A stretch of DNA of 64,000 bases from an uncultured Flavobacteriaceae bacterium. GTDB lineage: Bacteria > Bacteroidota > Bacteroidia > Flavobacteriales > Flavobacteriaceae. The translations under genes and the position numbers were made by a program. The stretch lies in contig CALGLR010000059.1 in NCBI GenBank assembly GCA_937959395.1, forward strand, positions 1 to 64,000, given 5' to 3'. This document shows, in pieces, positions 25,330 through 34,699 of the stretch. The notes beneath the pieces were generated by a model, which was not told the DNA's origin, made no database searches, and was given only the letters and a program-made list of their open reading frames with translations. Every line of letters begins with the position of its first letter. Position 1 is the stretch's first letter.

Positions 25330-25430
25330 TTTGAATTATTTTTTGTTCAAATGAAGAATAAAATCGAAGCATAGCATTAGCTCCGTTTCTATTTTATTCT
25401 GAAATATGAGCGAAAAAGAAACGAATTGAA
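25330..25430. repeat. Large imperfect palindrome between MATE and BNR genes
   Basis: AGAATAAAAT (25355-25364) pairs with ATTTTATTCT (25391-25400), and outer sequences TTTTTTGTTCA and TGAGCGAAAAA also pair imperfectly. The loop carries CGAAGCATAGC. It looks like one member of a dispersed palindromic repeat family. Confidence 0.5.
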
Positions 25431-25516
25431 TAGGGGTATTTTGATGTTTAATTAATATAAAGCATAGCTATAAAGTATTTTTATCGTTATTTTTAGTGTC
25501 TTAATTAATCCGAAAA

Positions 25517-28500
25517 TTGCTAATGAAAATTTTGAAATCCCTCTTATTCCTTGTTTTTACAATGGGAATAATTCAGCTTAGTCCCTCTCAAACTTATAAC
25601 GAATCAGAATATTCTGCTTTAGAATACCGACTTTTAGGGCCTTTTAGGGGAGGAAGAAGTGCAGCGGTAACAGGAGTTCCTAATCAACCTAACTTGTATT
25701 ATTTTGGTTCTACTGGCGGAGGTATTTGGAAAACTACAGATGGTGGCAGAGCATGGGAAAATATTTCTGATGGTTTTTTTGGAGGAAGTATTGGGTCCAT
25801 ATCTGTTGCTAAAAGCGATCCTAATGTGATGTATGTTGGTGGCGGCGAGAAAACAGTAAGAGGAAATGTCTCTTCTGGTTATGGCGTTTGGAAAACTGTT
25901 GATGCTGGAAAAACTTGGAAAGCTTCTGGGTTAAAGAGCTCAAGACATATTCCTAGAATTGCTATAGATCCTACGAATCATAATATCGTGTTTGCAGGAG
26001 TTTTAGGTAATATTTACAAACCTACTCAAGAAAGAGGCGTTTATAAAAGTACTGATGGCGGTAAAACATGGCGAAAAACATTATTTGCTAATGATCATGC
26101 TGGTGTTGTCGATTTATTAATAGATCCTACAAATTCAAGGATTCTTTATGCATCTACTTGGCGTGTACAGCGTACATCTTATAGTTTAAGTTCTGGTGGT
26201 GAAGGTTCTGCTTTATGGAAAAGTACAGATAGTGGAGAAACTTGGACAGAAATTTCTAAAAAAGAAGGTTTCCCGAAAGATACATTAGGAATTATAGGTG
26301 TGACTGTTTCTCCAATTAATAACCAACGCGTTTGGGCAATAGTAGAGAATAAAGAAAAAGGAGGTCTATATAGAAGTGACGACGGCGGAGATACATGGAA
26401 ACAAGTAAATAGTGAACGAAAATTACGTCAGAGAGCTTGGTATTATACACGAATTTATGCAGATACTAAAGATGTAGATAAAGTTTACGTTTTAAACGTT
26501 CGTTATCATAAAAGTACTGATGGTGGAAAAACGTTTAGTACTCATAATGCGCCGCATGGCGATCATCATGATTTATGGATTGCTCCAGAAAATCCAGATA
26601 GAATGATTATTGGAGACGATGGTGGAGCTCAAGTCACATACGATGGTGGAGAAACTTGGAGTACGTATCACAATCAGCCAACTTCACAGTTTTATCGTGT
26701 GACTACAGATAATCATTTTCCGTATCGAATTTATGCCGCGCAACAAGATAATTCTACATTAAGAATACCACATAGAACAGGAGGTCGATCTATTTCTGAA
26801 GGTGATTGGGAAGCAACTGCAGGAGGAGAATCGGCACATATTGCAGTAGATCCTAAAGATAATGACATTGTTTATGGTGGAAGTTATGATGGATTTCTAA
26901 CTCGAGTGAATCACAAAACGGGAAGCACTAGAGCCATAAATGTATGGCCAGATAATCCAATGGGCCATGGTGCCGAGGATATGAAATATCGTTTCCAATG
27001 GAATTTTCCTATTATATTCTCAAAGCATAATCCTAATCGATTATACACGTTTTCGCAAAATGTTCATGTTACCGAAAATGAAGGGCAATCTTGGGACGTT
27101 ATTAGTCCGGATTTAACGAGAAACGATCCTGAAAAATTAAAATCTTCTGGAGGGCCAATTACTCAAGATAATACGTCTGTAGAATATTATTGTACCATTT
27201 TTGCAGCGCAAGAATCGCCACTTAAGGAAGGTTTACTTTGGGTAGGAAGTGATGACGGGTTAATTCATGTTACAAAAGATGGTGGTAAAAACTGGGAAAA
27301 CGTGACGCCTAAAGGGATGCCGGAATGGATGATGATTAATAGTATTGAACCGAGCGCTTTCGATGAAGGAACTTGTTATGTCGCAGGAACCAAATATAAA
27401 ACAGGTGATTTTACACCTTATTTATACAAAACGACCAATTACGGTAAATCGTGGAAAAAAATCACGAATGGAATTTCTCCAGAACATTTTACAAGAGTAC
27501 TTCGAGAGGATCCAAAACAAAAAGGATTACTTTACGCAGGAACAGAAACAGGAATGTATGTGTCGTTTAATGATGGGCAAAACTGGCAAAAATTTCAGTT
27601 AAACTTACCCATTGTTCCAATAACAGATTTAACGATAAAAGAGAATAACTTAATTGTTGCAACTCAAGGTCGAAGTTTATGGATGATAGATGATTTAACA
27701 GTACTTCATCAATTATACAAGTCTAGCGCTTCTAGAAACCGATTGTTTAAACCAAAGGACACCTATAGAATTGATGGAGGTAGTATGAAGGATAGTAAAA
27801 CTGAAGGGAAAAACCATCCAAGTGGTGTCATTACTTATTTCAATTTAAAAAATTACAAGAAAGAAGATAAAGTTGCATTAACGTATTTTGATGCTAAAGG
27901 TGATACGATTTCTAGTTTTAAAGGCATTCAAAAAGGAACAGAGAAAAAGAAAGATAAGACAGAAGACAAAAAGAAAATCTTTGAAATTGAAAAAGGGATG
28001 AATCAATTTGTATGGGATATGGCTTACAAAGGTTCGGAGAAAATAAAAGGGATGATTTTATGGTGGGCGAGTTTAGAGGGGCCAAAGGCCATTCCTGGGA
28101 CTTATAAGGTGGTATTAAATGTAAACGGACAAGACCTTTCTCAACCCTTTACCATTTTGGCCGATCCAAGAGCTGAAAGCTCGCAAACAGATATGCAAAA
28201 GCAATTCGATTTTATTAAAGATATTAATGCTTCAATGGATAATGCACATAAGGCCATTAAAAAAATAAGAAAAATAAAAAGCCAGCTTTCTGCTTTTGAA
28301 AAGCAATATAAAACAGATGAGACTATAAAAGATCTTGTTGAAAAAGCTAAAAAACTTAAGGAAGATTTTACTAAAGTAGAAGAAGCATTGTATCAAACTA
28401 AAAACAGAAGTGGTCAAGACCCATTAAATTTCCCAATTCGATTAACAAATAAATTGGGACATTTAAATTCGTTAGTGAGAATGGGTGATTTTGCACCTAC

Positions 28501-28648
28501 AGACCAGGATATTGCAGTAAAGAATGAGTTAACTAAAGAAATAGACAAACAATTAGAGCAATTTAATAATTTAGTGACTAATGAAATAAGTACATTTAAT
28601 ACTGCTTTTAATAGCAAGCAATTAAACTATTTATTTATTGAAGACTAG
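25517..28648 (+). CDS. Secreted BNR/VPS10-like beta-propeller protein
   Basis: A 1043-residue exported protein. It has a signal peptide (SLLFLVFTMGIIQLSPSQ), then many BNR/Asp-box-type repeats with the pattern S-x-D-G-G-x-T-W (KTTDGGRAWENIS, KSTDGGKTWRKTLF, RSDDGGDTWKQVN, KSTDGGKTF, VTKDGGKNWENV), folding as sortilin-like propellers over residues about 30-760. A charged helical C-terminal part follows (about 860-1040). Many flavobacteria carry this family, annotated as glycosyl hydrolase without proof. No T9SS tail is visible, so it is probably periplasmic or anchored otherwise. hemJ follows after 11 bases. Confidence 0.9.
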   Translation: MLMKILKSLLFLVFTMGIIQLSPSQTYNESEYSALEYRLLGPFRGGRSAAVTGVPNQPNLYYFGSTGGGIWKTTDGGRAWENISDGFFGGSIGSISVAKSDPNVMYVGGGEKTVRGNVSSGYGVWKTVDAGKTWKASGLKSSRHIPRIAIDPTNHNIVFAGVLGNIYKPTQERGVYKSTDGGKTWRKTLFANDHAGVVDLLIDPTNSRILYASTWRVQRTSYSLSSGGEGSALWKSTDSGETWTEISKKEGFPKDTLGIIGVTVSPINNQRVWAIVENKEKGGLYRSDDGGDTWKQVNSERKLRQRAWYYTRIYADTKDVDKVYVLNVRYHKSTDGGKTFSTHNAPHGDHHDLWIAPENPDRMIIGDDGGAQVTYDGGETWSTYHNQPTSQFYRVTTDNHFPYRIYAAQQDNSTLRIPHRTGGRSISEGDWEATAGGESAHIAVDPKDNDIVYGGSYDGFLTRVNHKTGSTRAINVWPDNPMGHGAEDMKYRFQWNFPIIFSKHNPNRLYTFSQNVHVTENEGQSWDVISPDLTRNDPEKLKSSGGPITQDNTSVEYYCTIFAAQESPLKEGLLWVGSDDGLIHVTKDGGKNWENVTPKGMPEWMMINSIEPSAFDEGTCYVAGTKYKTGDFTPYLYKTTNYGKSWKKITNGISPEHFTRVLREDPKQKGLLYAGTETGMYVSFNDGQNWQKFQLNLPIVPITDLTIKENNLIVATQGRSLWMIDDLTVLHQLYKSSASRNRLFKPKDTYRIDGGSMKDSKTEGKNHPSGVITYFNLKNYKKEDKVALTYFDAKGDTISSFKGIQKGTEKKKDKTEDKKKIFEIEKGMNQFVWDMAYKGSEKIKGMILWWASLEGPKAIPGTYKVVLNVNGQDLSQPFTILADPRAESSQTDMQKQFDFIKDINASMDNAHKAIKKIRKIKSQLSAFEKQYKTDETIKDLVEKAKKLKEDFTKVEEALYQTKNRSGQDPLNFPIRLTNKLGHLNSLVRMGDFAPTDQDIAVKNELTKEIDKQLEQFNNLVTNEISTFNTAFNSKQLNYLFIED

Positions 28649-28659
28649 ACAGAGTTCCA

Positions 28660-29208
28660 ATGGAATACTATAATTACATAAAATCATTACATCTTATTTT
28701 TGTTATTACCTGGTTTGCAGGTTTATTTTATATTCCTAGGTTGTTTGTATACCAAATAGAAGCCTTTCATAAACCGTCTCCTGATAAGGAGATACTAGGA
28801 AAACAACTCAAGTTAATGGCAAAACGATTGTGGTATATTATAGCTTGGCCTTCAGCAATATTAGCTATTTTCTTTGCGATTTGGTTACTTGTTTTGGTGC
28901 CAAGTTGGATGGAACAGTCGTGGATGCATGTTAAATTGGGATTTGTGGTTTTATTGATTATGTATCATATTAAAACACATCTTTATTTTAAAGAACTGCA
29001 AAATGATAGTGTAAAGAAATCCTCCAATTTCATGCGAATATGGAATGAAGGTGCTACTTTTATTTTATTCGCAGTTGTGTTTTTGGTGGTTCTAAAAAGT
29101 GCTTTTAATTGGATTTTTGGAGTCATAGGAATTTTAGTTTTAGGGATTCTTTTAATGTTAGGATTTAAAGTCTATAAACGTATTCGAGATAAAAACCCTG
29201 AAGCCTAA
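28660..29208 (+). CDS. hemJ: HemJ-type protoporphyrinogen IX oxidase (CopD/UPF0093 family)
   Basis: A 182-residue membrane protein with about five hydrophobic segments. It starts MEYYNYIKSLHLIFVITWFA, containing the family histidine at 11, then GLFYIPRLFVYQIEA, VKLGFVVLLIMYHIKTHLYF and RIWNEGATFILFAVVF. HemJ oxidises protoporphyrinogen IX to protoporphyrin IX, the step before HemH. It fills that gap in the local heme gene set, although coproporphyrinogen oxidase and the remaining enzymes must be elsewhere. It begins 11 bases after the BNR gene. Confidence 0.88.
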   Translation: MEYYNYIKSLHLIFVITWFAGLFYIPRLFVYQIEAFHKPSPDKEILGKQLKLMAKRLWYIIAWPSAILAIFFAIWLLVLVPSWMEQSWMHVKLGFVVLLIMYHIKTHLYFKELQNDSVKKSSNFMRIWNEGATFILFAVVFLVVLKSAFNWIFGVIGILVLGILLMLGFKVYKRIRDKNPEA

Positions 29209-29265
29209 TCGGTAAAAAGAAATCATTTCTTAATTACTTATATTTTATTTGAAACATCTTGAAAA

Positions 29266-29317
29266 TGTCTGGTTGAGCCCTTCGGCTGCGCTCAGGAAAA
29301 GCTAAAGTCGAAACCTA
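29266..29317 (+). repeat. Dispersed ~52-bp intergenic repeat, copy 2
   Basis: Begins TGTCTGGTTGAG and ends CTAAAGTCGAAACCTA, identical at both ends to the inverted copy at 4992-5044, with a diverged centre of about 24 bases. Confidence 0.7.
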
Positions 29318-29517
29318 CTTCTACCAAACGAATAGTTCTCGACTGCGCGCTCTAACAGACAGAGAAACAAATAATTTTATTTATTCTTTATAACTAGTCG
29401 ATATTTAAGAAGTTGTTTTTGGTGTAATTATTGCTATATTTAAATGAGTAATTTATTTCAAAAAATAGATTTCAAAGTTTTTGTTTTTTGAGCTTAAAAT
29501 ATAACATCTAAAAGACA

Positions 29518-29558
29518 CCCGTTTTCACGGGCATAAAAGATTTCCGCTTTCTCGGAAA
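29518..29558 (+). promoter_or_regulatory. Two hairpins directly before the sensor kinase start
   Basis: CCCG-TTTTCA-CGGG at 29518-29531 is followed by TTTCCG-CTTTCT-CGGAAA at 29541-29558. The second ends 6 bases (ATAGAT) before the ATG at 29565, the same spacing as at hemH and rnhA. Confidence 0.6.
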
Positions 29559-29564
29559 ATAGAT

Positions 29565-31016
29565 ATGAAAATAAAAAAACTATCCTTAAGAGTTCGCATA
29601 TTTATTGCTATGGTTTTTTTGGTGTTACTGGCTTCAATTCTTATTGCAGTTGTTGCAGCTTACCAATATAGTGAGGAAACCCAGGAATATCATGCGAAAC
29701 GTCTAGAACGTAAGGAAAGTAGTATTAAACGGCATTTAGATTTTGTAATACGAGAGACCTCTTGGGAGGTTAAAACCGAGAAAATTCCATTAATATTTAA
29801 AGAAGAGATTCATAAAATTGCCGATGTGCATAATCTTCAAGTCAATCTATACGATTTACAAGGTGGTCTTTTAAAATCCTCTAAAGCAGTATTATTTCAA
29901 GATACGACCCAGACCTGTCTTAGAGCAGAAATTTTAAATAAATTATCAAATACAGCGAATCATCGATTTGTTGAGAAGCGTATAGAAAATAAAAAAAATT
30001 TTCAATCGTCTTACAGTTATATTACCGACAAAAAATTTAAACCATTAGCCATTTTAAATCTTCCTTATTTAGAGCGGGATGATTTTTTAGCTAAAGAGTA
30101 TAATGAGTTTTCAGAACGATTAGCATATACTTATATATTTATGCTGCTTATAGCAGTTGTTTTAGCTTATTTTTTATCCAAATATATTACACGTACTTTA
30201 AAAACCATAAGTGATAAAATAAATGCGACGCGATTAGAAAAACGCAATAAGAGAATCGAAATAGAATCAACTACAGAAGAAATCTCAACATTAGTAGATT
30301 CTTATAACAGCATGATTGATGAGTTAGAAGAAAGTGCTGTGAAATTAGCAACTAGTGAACGCGAACAAGCATGGAGAGAAATGGCAAAGCAAGTTGCACA
30401 TGAGATTAAAAACCCGTTAACGCCTATGCGATTAACAGTACAAAGTTTTCAACGTAAATTTGACCCAGAAGATCCTAATATTCATCATAAATTAGACGAA
30501 TATAGTAATACCTTAATTCAGCAAATTGATACCATGAGTTCTATAGCCTCTGCATTTTCAAATTTTGCTAAAATGCCAGCTCAAAAAAACGAAAATCTTA
30601 ATGTGGTAAAAATTGTAGATTTAGCTCTAGATATTTTTAATGAAGATTATATTACGTTTCAATCAGATTCTGAAGAAATGATAGCGACTTTTGATCGTAC
30701 TCAACTTATTCGTGTGGTAACTAATTTAGTTAAGAATAGTATTCAGGCGATACCAAAGGAGAGAATTCCTGAAATTATAGTTTCAGTCTCTGAAGAAGAA
30801 AATAATGTGAAAATTAAGGTTACAGACAATGGTAATGGGATTTCCGAGGAAAATAAACCTAAAATTTTCGAACCAAAATTTACCACTAAAACTAGTGGAA
30901 TGGGATTAGGTTTGGCTATGGTAAAAAATATAGTTGAAACTTATAATGGAAGTATTAACTTTGTATCCAAAAAAGAGAAAGGAACAACATTTACAGTGTC
31001 TTTCCCTAAAGTTTAA
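29565..31016 (+). CDS. NtrY-like sensor histidine kinase with HAMP domain
   Basis: A 483-residue inner-membrane kinase. TM1 at about 13-33, a periplasmic sensor region of about 150 residues, TM2 at about 188-206, then a HAMP linker (RTLKTISDKINATRLEKR). The phospho-acceptor histidine is H279 in QVAHEIKNPLTPMRLTVQSF, the NtrY-type H-box, and the ATPase domain shows NLVKNSIQAI, VTDNGNGISE and SGMGLGLAMVKNI. No response regulator is next to it, so its partner is elsewhere. The next gene starts 41 bases after its stop. Confidence 0.93.
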   Translation: MKIKKLSLRVRIFIAMVFLVLLASILIAVVAAYQYSEETQEYHAKRLERKESSIKRHLDFVIRETSWEVKTEKIPLIFKEEIHKIADVHNLQVNLYDLQGGLLKSSKAVLFQDTTQTCLRAEILNKLSNTANHRFVEKRIENKKNFQSSYSYITDKKFKPLAILNLPYLERDDFLAKEYNEFSERLAYTYIFMLLIAVVLAYFLSKYITRTLKTISDKINATRLEKRNKRIEIESTTEEISTLVDSYNSMIDELEESAVKLATSEREQAWREMAKQVAHEIKNPLTPMRLTVQSFQRKFDPEDPNIHHKLDEYSNTLIQQIDTMSSIASAFSNFAKMPAQKNENLNVVKIVDLALDIFNEDYITFQSDSEEMIATFDRTQLIRVVTNLVKNSIQAIPKERIPEIIVSVSEEENNVKIKVTDNGNGISEENKPKIFEPKFTTKTSGMGLGLAMVKNIVETYNGSINFVSKKEKGTTFTVSFPKV

Positions 31017-31056
31017 TATTCCTGACTGTTTAGGAATTTCACTTCAAAATAAAATT

Positions 31057-31839
31057 ATGTCATATAAAAACATTCTTTCAGCCACTCAAAATGGAGTGAC
31101 TACTATTACAATTAATCGCCCTTCTAAATTAAATGCGTTAAATAAAGAAACTATTGAAGAATTGCATGAAGCCTTTAAAAGTGCAGAAGGCGATAATAAT
31201 ACAAAAGTTATTATTATTACAGGAAGTGGTGAAAAAGCTTTTGTAGCTGGAGCTGATATTAGTGAGTTTGCAAATTTTAGTATTGAAAATGGAGGAAAAT
31301 TAGCGGCAAAAGGACAAGAGTTATTGTTTGATTTTGTAGAAAACCTATCTACGCCAGTAATTGCTGCAATTAATGGTTTTGCATTAGGAGGCGGATTGGA
31401 ATTAGCAATGGCGAGCCATTTTAGAATCGCTAGTACTAATGCAAAAATGGGTTTGCCAGAAGTTTCTCTTGGTGTAATTCCTGGGTATGGTGGTACGCAG
31501 CGTTTACCACAACTAGTTGGTAAAGGTAGAGCAATGGAGATGGTAATGACAGCTGGAATGATAGATGCTAATCAAGCTTTAAATTATGGTTTGGTAAATC
31601 ATGTGGTTGAACTTGAAGAATTGCTTCCGCTTTGCGAAAAAATGGCAAGTAAAATTCAACGTAATTCTTCTGTAGCAATTGGTAAAGCTATAAAGGCCAT
31701 TAATGCAAATTATAAAGATGGAGTTGATGGTTTTGAAATCGAAATTGAAGAATTTGGTGCGTGTTTTGGAACTAAAGATTTTAAAGAAGGAACTACTGCT
31801 TTTTTAGAAAAACGTAAAGCAGATTTTCCTGGAGCATAG
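31057..31839 (+). CDS. Enoyl-CoA hydratase/isomerase family protein
   Basis: A 260-residue crotonase-fold enzyme. It has the oxyanion-hole motif AFVAGADISEFANF and the catalytic region AINGFALGGGLELAMASHFR, with MGLPEVSLGVIPGYGGTQRL carrying the second glutamate of true hydratases. It likely hydrates enoyl-CoA in fatty-acid or amino-acid degradation. The frame is open from 30934, overlapping the kinase, but MSYKNILSATQNGVTTITIN at 31057 is the natural start and leaves no overlap. The terminator at 31873 follows. Confidence 0.93.
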   Translation: MSYKNILSATQNGVTTITINRPSKLNALNKETIEELHEAFKSAEGDNNTKVIIITGSGEKAFVAGADISEFANFSIENGGKLAAKGQELLFDFVENLSTPVIAAINGFALGGGLELAMASHFRIASTNAKMGLPEVSLGVIPGYGGTQRLPQLVGKGRAMEMVMTAGMIDANQALNYGLVNHVVELEELLPLCEKMASKIQRNSSVAIGKAIKAINANYKDGVDGFEIEIEEFGACFGTKDFKEGTTAFLEKRKADFPGA

Positions 31840-31872
31840 AACTATTTTCCATTAAAAGTTTATACTTAATAA

Positions 31873-31902
31873 AAAAAAGCGAGCTTTTACGCTCGCTTTT
31901 TT
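31873..31902. terminator. Bidirectional terminator
   Basis: An A-run and GCGAGC pair with GCTCGC and a T-run around the loop TTTTAC. It separates the convergent enoyl-CoA hydratase gene and the secreted-protein gene at 31932. Confidence 0.85.
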
Positions 31903-31931
31903 GACAACTAACTAACAGTATAAGCCCGTTT

Positions 31932-32534
31932 TTAAAGCTTTATTTTCTCAACAAATAACCTATCTGAGCTTTTAAAAACGAGTTTGTAATTTCCTTTTTC
32001 CTCAGCATCAAGAGTATAGATGCGGTTTAATATTTTTGTGTTTTCAACAGTCTCAGAATAGATAAGATTGAAATTACTATATTCATCTTCGTAATAAACT
32101 TCTATTTCTAAAGGTTCTTCTTGTAAAGATAATCGAGTAATAAAAAGTGAATTTTCTTTAACTCTAACTATAGGCTTATATATAATACTTTCATTTTCTT
32201 TATTAAATGAGACATTATTTAAGTTAACACTAAAAGGGATTTTTCTAATTTCGACACCTTTATTAATTTCAAAAAAATAGTAACCATCTGGAAGCGCAGT
32301 TAAATCAAAATATTTATTATAGACTCCAGATATTTTTATATGTTCCTTATAAATAATAAGGCCGTTAACATCAATAATAGATAATAACTGTCCTGGTTTA
32401 ACATGATCAATTTTTAATACTGTTTTTTTAATCTCACCATCTTTCTCTACAAAAGATAAACCTTCATTGGCATTACCTAATAAAGTAACTGCCATCGCAA
32501 CGATCAATACTGTTTTTCTAATTAAGTTTTTCAT
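31932..32534 (-). CDS. Secreted beta-rich protein of unknown function
   Basis: A 200-residue protein with a signal peptide (TVLIVAMAVTLLGNANEG). The middle resembles the fold of T9SS-type C-terminal domains (LSIIDVNGLIIYKEHIKISG then YFDLTALPDGYYFFEINKG), repeated less clearly at the end (NYKLVFKSSDRLFVEKIKL). It has no preceding catalytic domain. Such small proteins occur in many flavobacteria; the function is unknown. It has its own TAnnTTTG element and a shared terminator, so is probably monocistronic. Confidence 0.8.
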   Translation of the reverse strand: MKNLIRKTVLIVAMAVTLLGNANEGLSFVEKDGEIKKTVLKIDHVKPGQLLSIIDVNGLIIYKEHIKISGVYNKYFDLTALPDGYYFFEINKGVEIRKIPFSVNLNNVSFNKENESIIYKPIVRVKENSLFITRLSLQEEPLEIEVYYEDEYSNFNLIYSETVENTKILNRIYTLDAEEKGNYKLVFKSSDRLFVEKIKL

Positions 32535-32564
32535 AATGTGTGCATTTTAAGTTTAACTACACTG

Positions 32565-32572
32565 CAAAGTTA
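32565..32572 (-). promoter_or_regulatory. -7 element of the secreted-protein gene
   Basis: The minus strand reads TAACTTTG followed by CAG, 30 bases before the start codon at 32534. It matches TAnnTTTG. Confidence 0.55.
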
Positions 32573-32733
32573 GTAGGGTTTTCCTTTTCTGAAAACATCA
32601 ATTTTTGCCAATTTATATTCTATATTACCATTAATCAATGTTATGTAATTGTTAAGGGTTAATATTGTATATAATATTGTTAAAAGAGCATATATTATAA
32701 AGTAAATAAGCAGTAATTTTATACCTTAAATAG

Positions 32734-33612
32734 TTGATATTGAATATTAAACCTACATACGAAAAAATAAGTCCAAGCTTTGGAAGTTCAATTCTTGTTA
32801 AACAACATAGCAAGAGTGTAACTAACAGTGGGGCAGCTTTTTGGCATTTTCATCCAGAAATAGAGTTGGTTTATGTAAATAAGGGAAAAGGGAAAAGACA
32901 TATTGGTAACCATTTATCTTATTTTAATAATAGTCAGCTTATATTAATAGGATCTAATTTGCCTCATTATGGTTTTACAGATCGATTTACAAGTAGCGGT
33001 ACCGAAACGATTGTACAGTTTAAATCTGATTTTTTAGGAGAGCGGTTTTTTAGTGTTCCAGAGATGTATACCATTTCTTTATTGTTTGATAGAGCGAAAA
33101 AAGGAGTTTTATTTCCTCCAGAAACCAAAAAAATAGTAGGACCAAAAATTGAAAGCTTATTAGAAATGGAAGGCTTTAATCGCGTAGCGAAATTATTAGA
33201 AATCCTTAATGATTTATCTGTTGCCGAAGAGTATACGTTATTGAATGTTGATGGGTTTGCTTTTGAAACCGAACCGCAAGACAGCGCTAAAATTGATATT
33301 ATATTTAAACATATAAATAACAATTTTCAAAATCATATAACTTTAGATGAAATTGCCGAAAAAGTAAGTATGACCGTTCCTGCTTTTTGTAGGTATTTTA
33401 AAAAAGCAACAGGAAAAACGTTTACGAAATTGGTTAACGAATATAGAGTGGTTCATGCTACTAAATTATTACTAGAAAGCCATAGCAGTATTACCGATGT
33501 TTGCTACGAATCTGGTTTTAATAACTTTTCGCACTTTAATAAGCTTTTTAAAGAAATAACAGGAAAAAGCGCTTCAAAATATAGAAGTGAAATGAAATTA
33601 ATTATTCAATAG
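32734..33612 (+). CDS. AraC-family transcriptional regulator with cupin domain
   Basis: A 292-residue regulator. N-terminal cupin (AAFWHFHPEIELVYVNKGKG, LILIGSNLPHYGF; the HxHxE-like residues are visible) and a C-terminal AraC helix-turn-helix pair (ITLDEIAEKVSMTVPAFCRY and ITDVCYESGFNNFSHFNKLF). No ATG exists near the N-terminus; TTG codons at 32734 or 32740 are the only plausible starts. Such cupin-AraC proteins commonly sense sugars. No neighbouring sugar genes reveal its target. Confidence 0.9.
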   Translation: MILNIKPTYEKISPSFGSSILVKQHSKSVTNSGAAFWHFHPEIELVYVNKGKGKRHIGNHLSYFNNSQLILIGSNLPHYGFTDRFTSSGTETIVQFKSDFLGERFFSVPEMYTISLLFDRAKKGVLFPPETKKIVGPKIESLLEMEGFNRVAKLLEILNDLSVAEEYTLLNVDGFAFETEPQDSAKIDIIFKHINNNFQNHITLDEIAEKVSMTVPAFCRYFKKATGKTFTKLVNEYRVVHATKLLLESHSSITDVCYESGFNNFSHFNKLFKEITGKSASKYRSEMKLIIQ

Positions 33613-33793
33613 ACTTTTTACTAAAATTTATTTTTAAATTACGACCTAATAATCAAGGCAACCATTTCAGATTTTTTTACGTCTTTATAAGTACATGAGT
33701 TGTTTTTATGCTCTAATAAATTAAAAGTGAATCTATTTTGTAACACTTTTAAATTCTATTCGTCTTATATACAATCAATCAAAAACACTATCT

Positions 33794-34678
33794 ATGAGTA
33801 CTTTAAAAATCAAAAATTTATCTAAAACTTATGCTAATGGCGTTAAAGCTTTAGATAATGTAAATTTAGAACTAGAAAATGGAATGTTTGGCCTTTTGGG
33901 GCCAAATGGAGCTGGTAAGTCGTCTTTAATGCGAACACTTGCAACGCTGCAAGAAGCAGATGCTGGCACAGCTACTTTAGATGATATTGATATATTAAAT
34001 CAACCTGCCGAATTACGAAAAGTATTAGGGTATTTACCTCAAGAGTTCGGAGTTTATCCTCGTATTACTGCAGAACAATTATTAACACACTTAGCCATTT
34101 TAAAGGGAATTACCAATGCTTCTCAGCGAAAGGAATTGGTGAAGTATTTACTAGACAAAGTAAATCTTTATGAAAAACGTAATAAATCTGTTAAAGGTTT
34201 TTCTGGCGGTATGAAACAACGTGTAGGTATTGCTCAAGCTCTTATAGGTACACCTAAGCTTATTATTGTAGATGAACCTACAGCTGGTCTTGATCCAGGT
34301 GAGCGTAATCGTTTTTATAACTTATTAGCTGATGTTGGTAAAGATGTTATTGTCATCTTATCGACTCATATAGTTGATGATGTTCGCGAATTGTGTACCA
34401 AAATGGCGATTATGAATTTAGGTGAAATCGTTTATCATGGTTCACCGCAAACAGCAATAGATGAATTAAGAAGTAAAGTATATCAAAGAATCGTTAGCAG
34501 GGATGAACTTCAAAATTTTGCAAAAGAATATAAAATTATTTCAAATAAAATGGTAGGCGGTCAACCGCTTATTCATGTGTTTAGTGAAAGTCATCCACAA
34601 AATGGCTTTGAGCAAGTTACTCCAAATTTGGAGGATGTTTTCTTCTCAAAAATCAATACTTCAAACGTACTTGTTTAA
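33794..34678 (+). CDS. ABC transporter ATP-binding protein
   Basis: A 294-residue nucleotide-binding subunit: Walker [16 protein letters not shown] (about 33-47), Q-loop YLPQEFGVYP, signature FSGGMKQRVGIAQAL, Walker B LIIVDEPTAGLDP and the switch STHIVDDV. The tail beyond residue 225 is the accessory domain of ABC-2 type exporters. Partner of the permease-peptidase fusion starting 21 bases after its stop. The pair resembles bacterial ABC-2 systems in which the permease carries an M1 peptidase; the substrate is unknown. Confidence 0.93.
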   Translation: MSTLKIKNLSKTYANGVKALDNVNLELENGMFGLLGPNGAGKSSLMRTLATLQEADAGTATLDDIDILNQPAELRKVLGYLPQEFGVYPRITAEQLLTHLAILKGITNASQRKELVKYLLDKVNLYEKRNKSVKGFSGGMKQRVGIAQALIGTPKLIIVDEPTAGLDPGERNRFYNLLADVGKDVIVILSTHIVDDVRELCTKMAIMNLGEIVYHGSPQTAIDELRSKVYQRIVSRDELQNFAKEYKIISNKMVGGQPLIHVFSESHPQNGFEQVTPNLEDVFFSKINTSNVLV

Positions 34679-34699
34679 CATTCACTAAACCATTTTATC

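Larger units (their letters stand above)
29209..29564. other. Intergenic region with repeats, no gene
   Basis: Besides the dispersed repeat at 29266-29317 and two hairpins just before the kinase start, no ORF of note is seen. The sequence TAGTTCTCGACTGCGCGCTC at 29331 resembles other flavobacterial intergenic palindromes. Confidence 0.5.

Noticed and set aside
30934-31056. Enoyl-CoA hydratase start overlapping the kinase gene
   Set aside because: The 41 extra residues are an out-of-frame reading of the kinase ATPase domain; the crotonase fold begins at the ATG at 31057.
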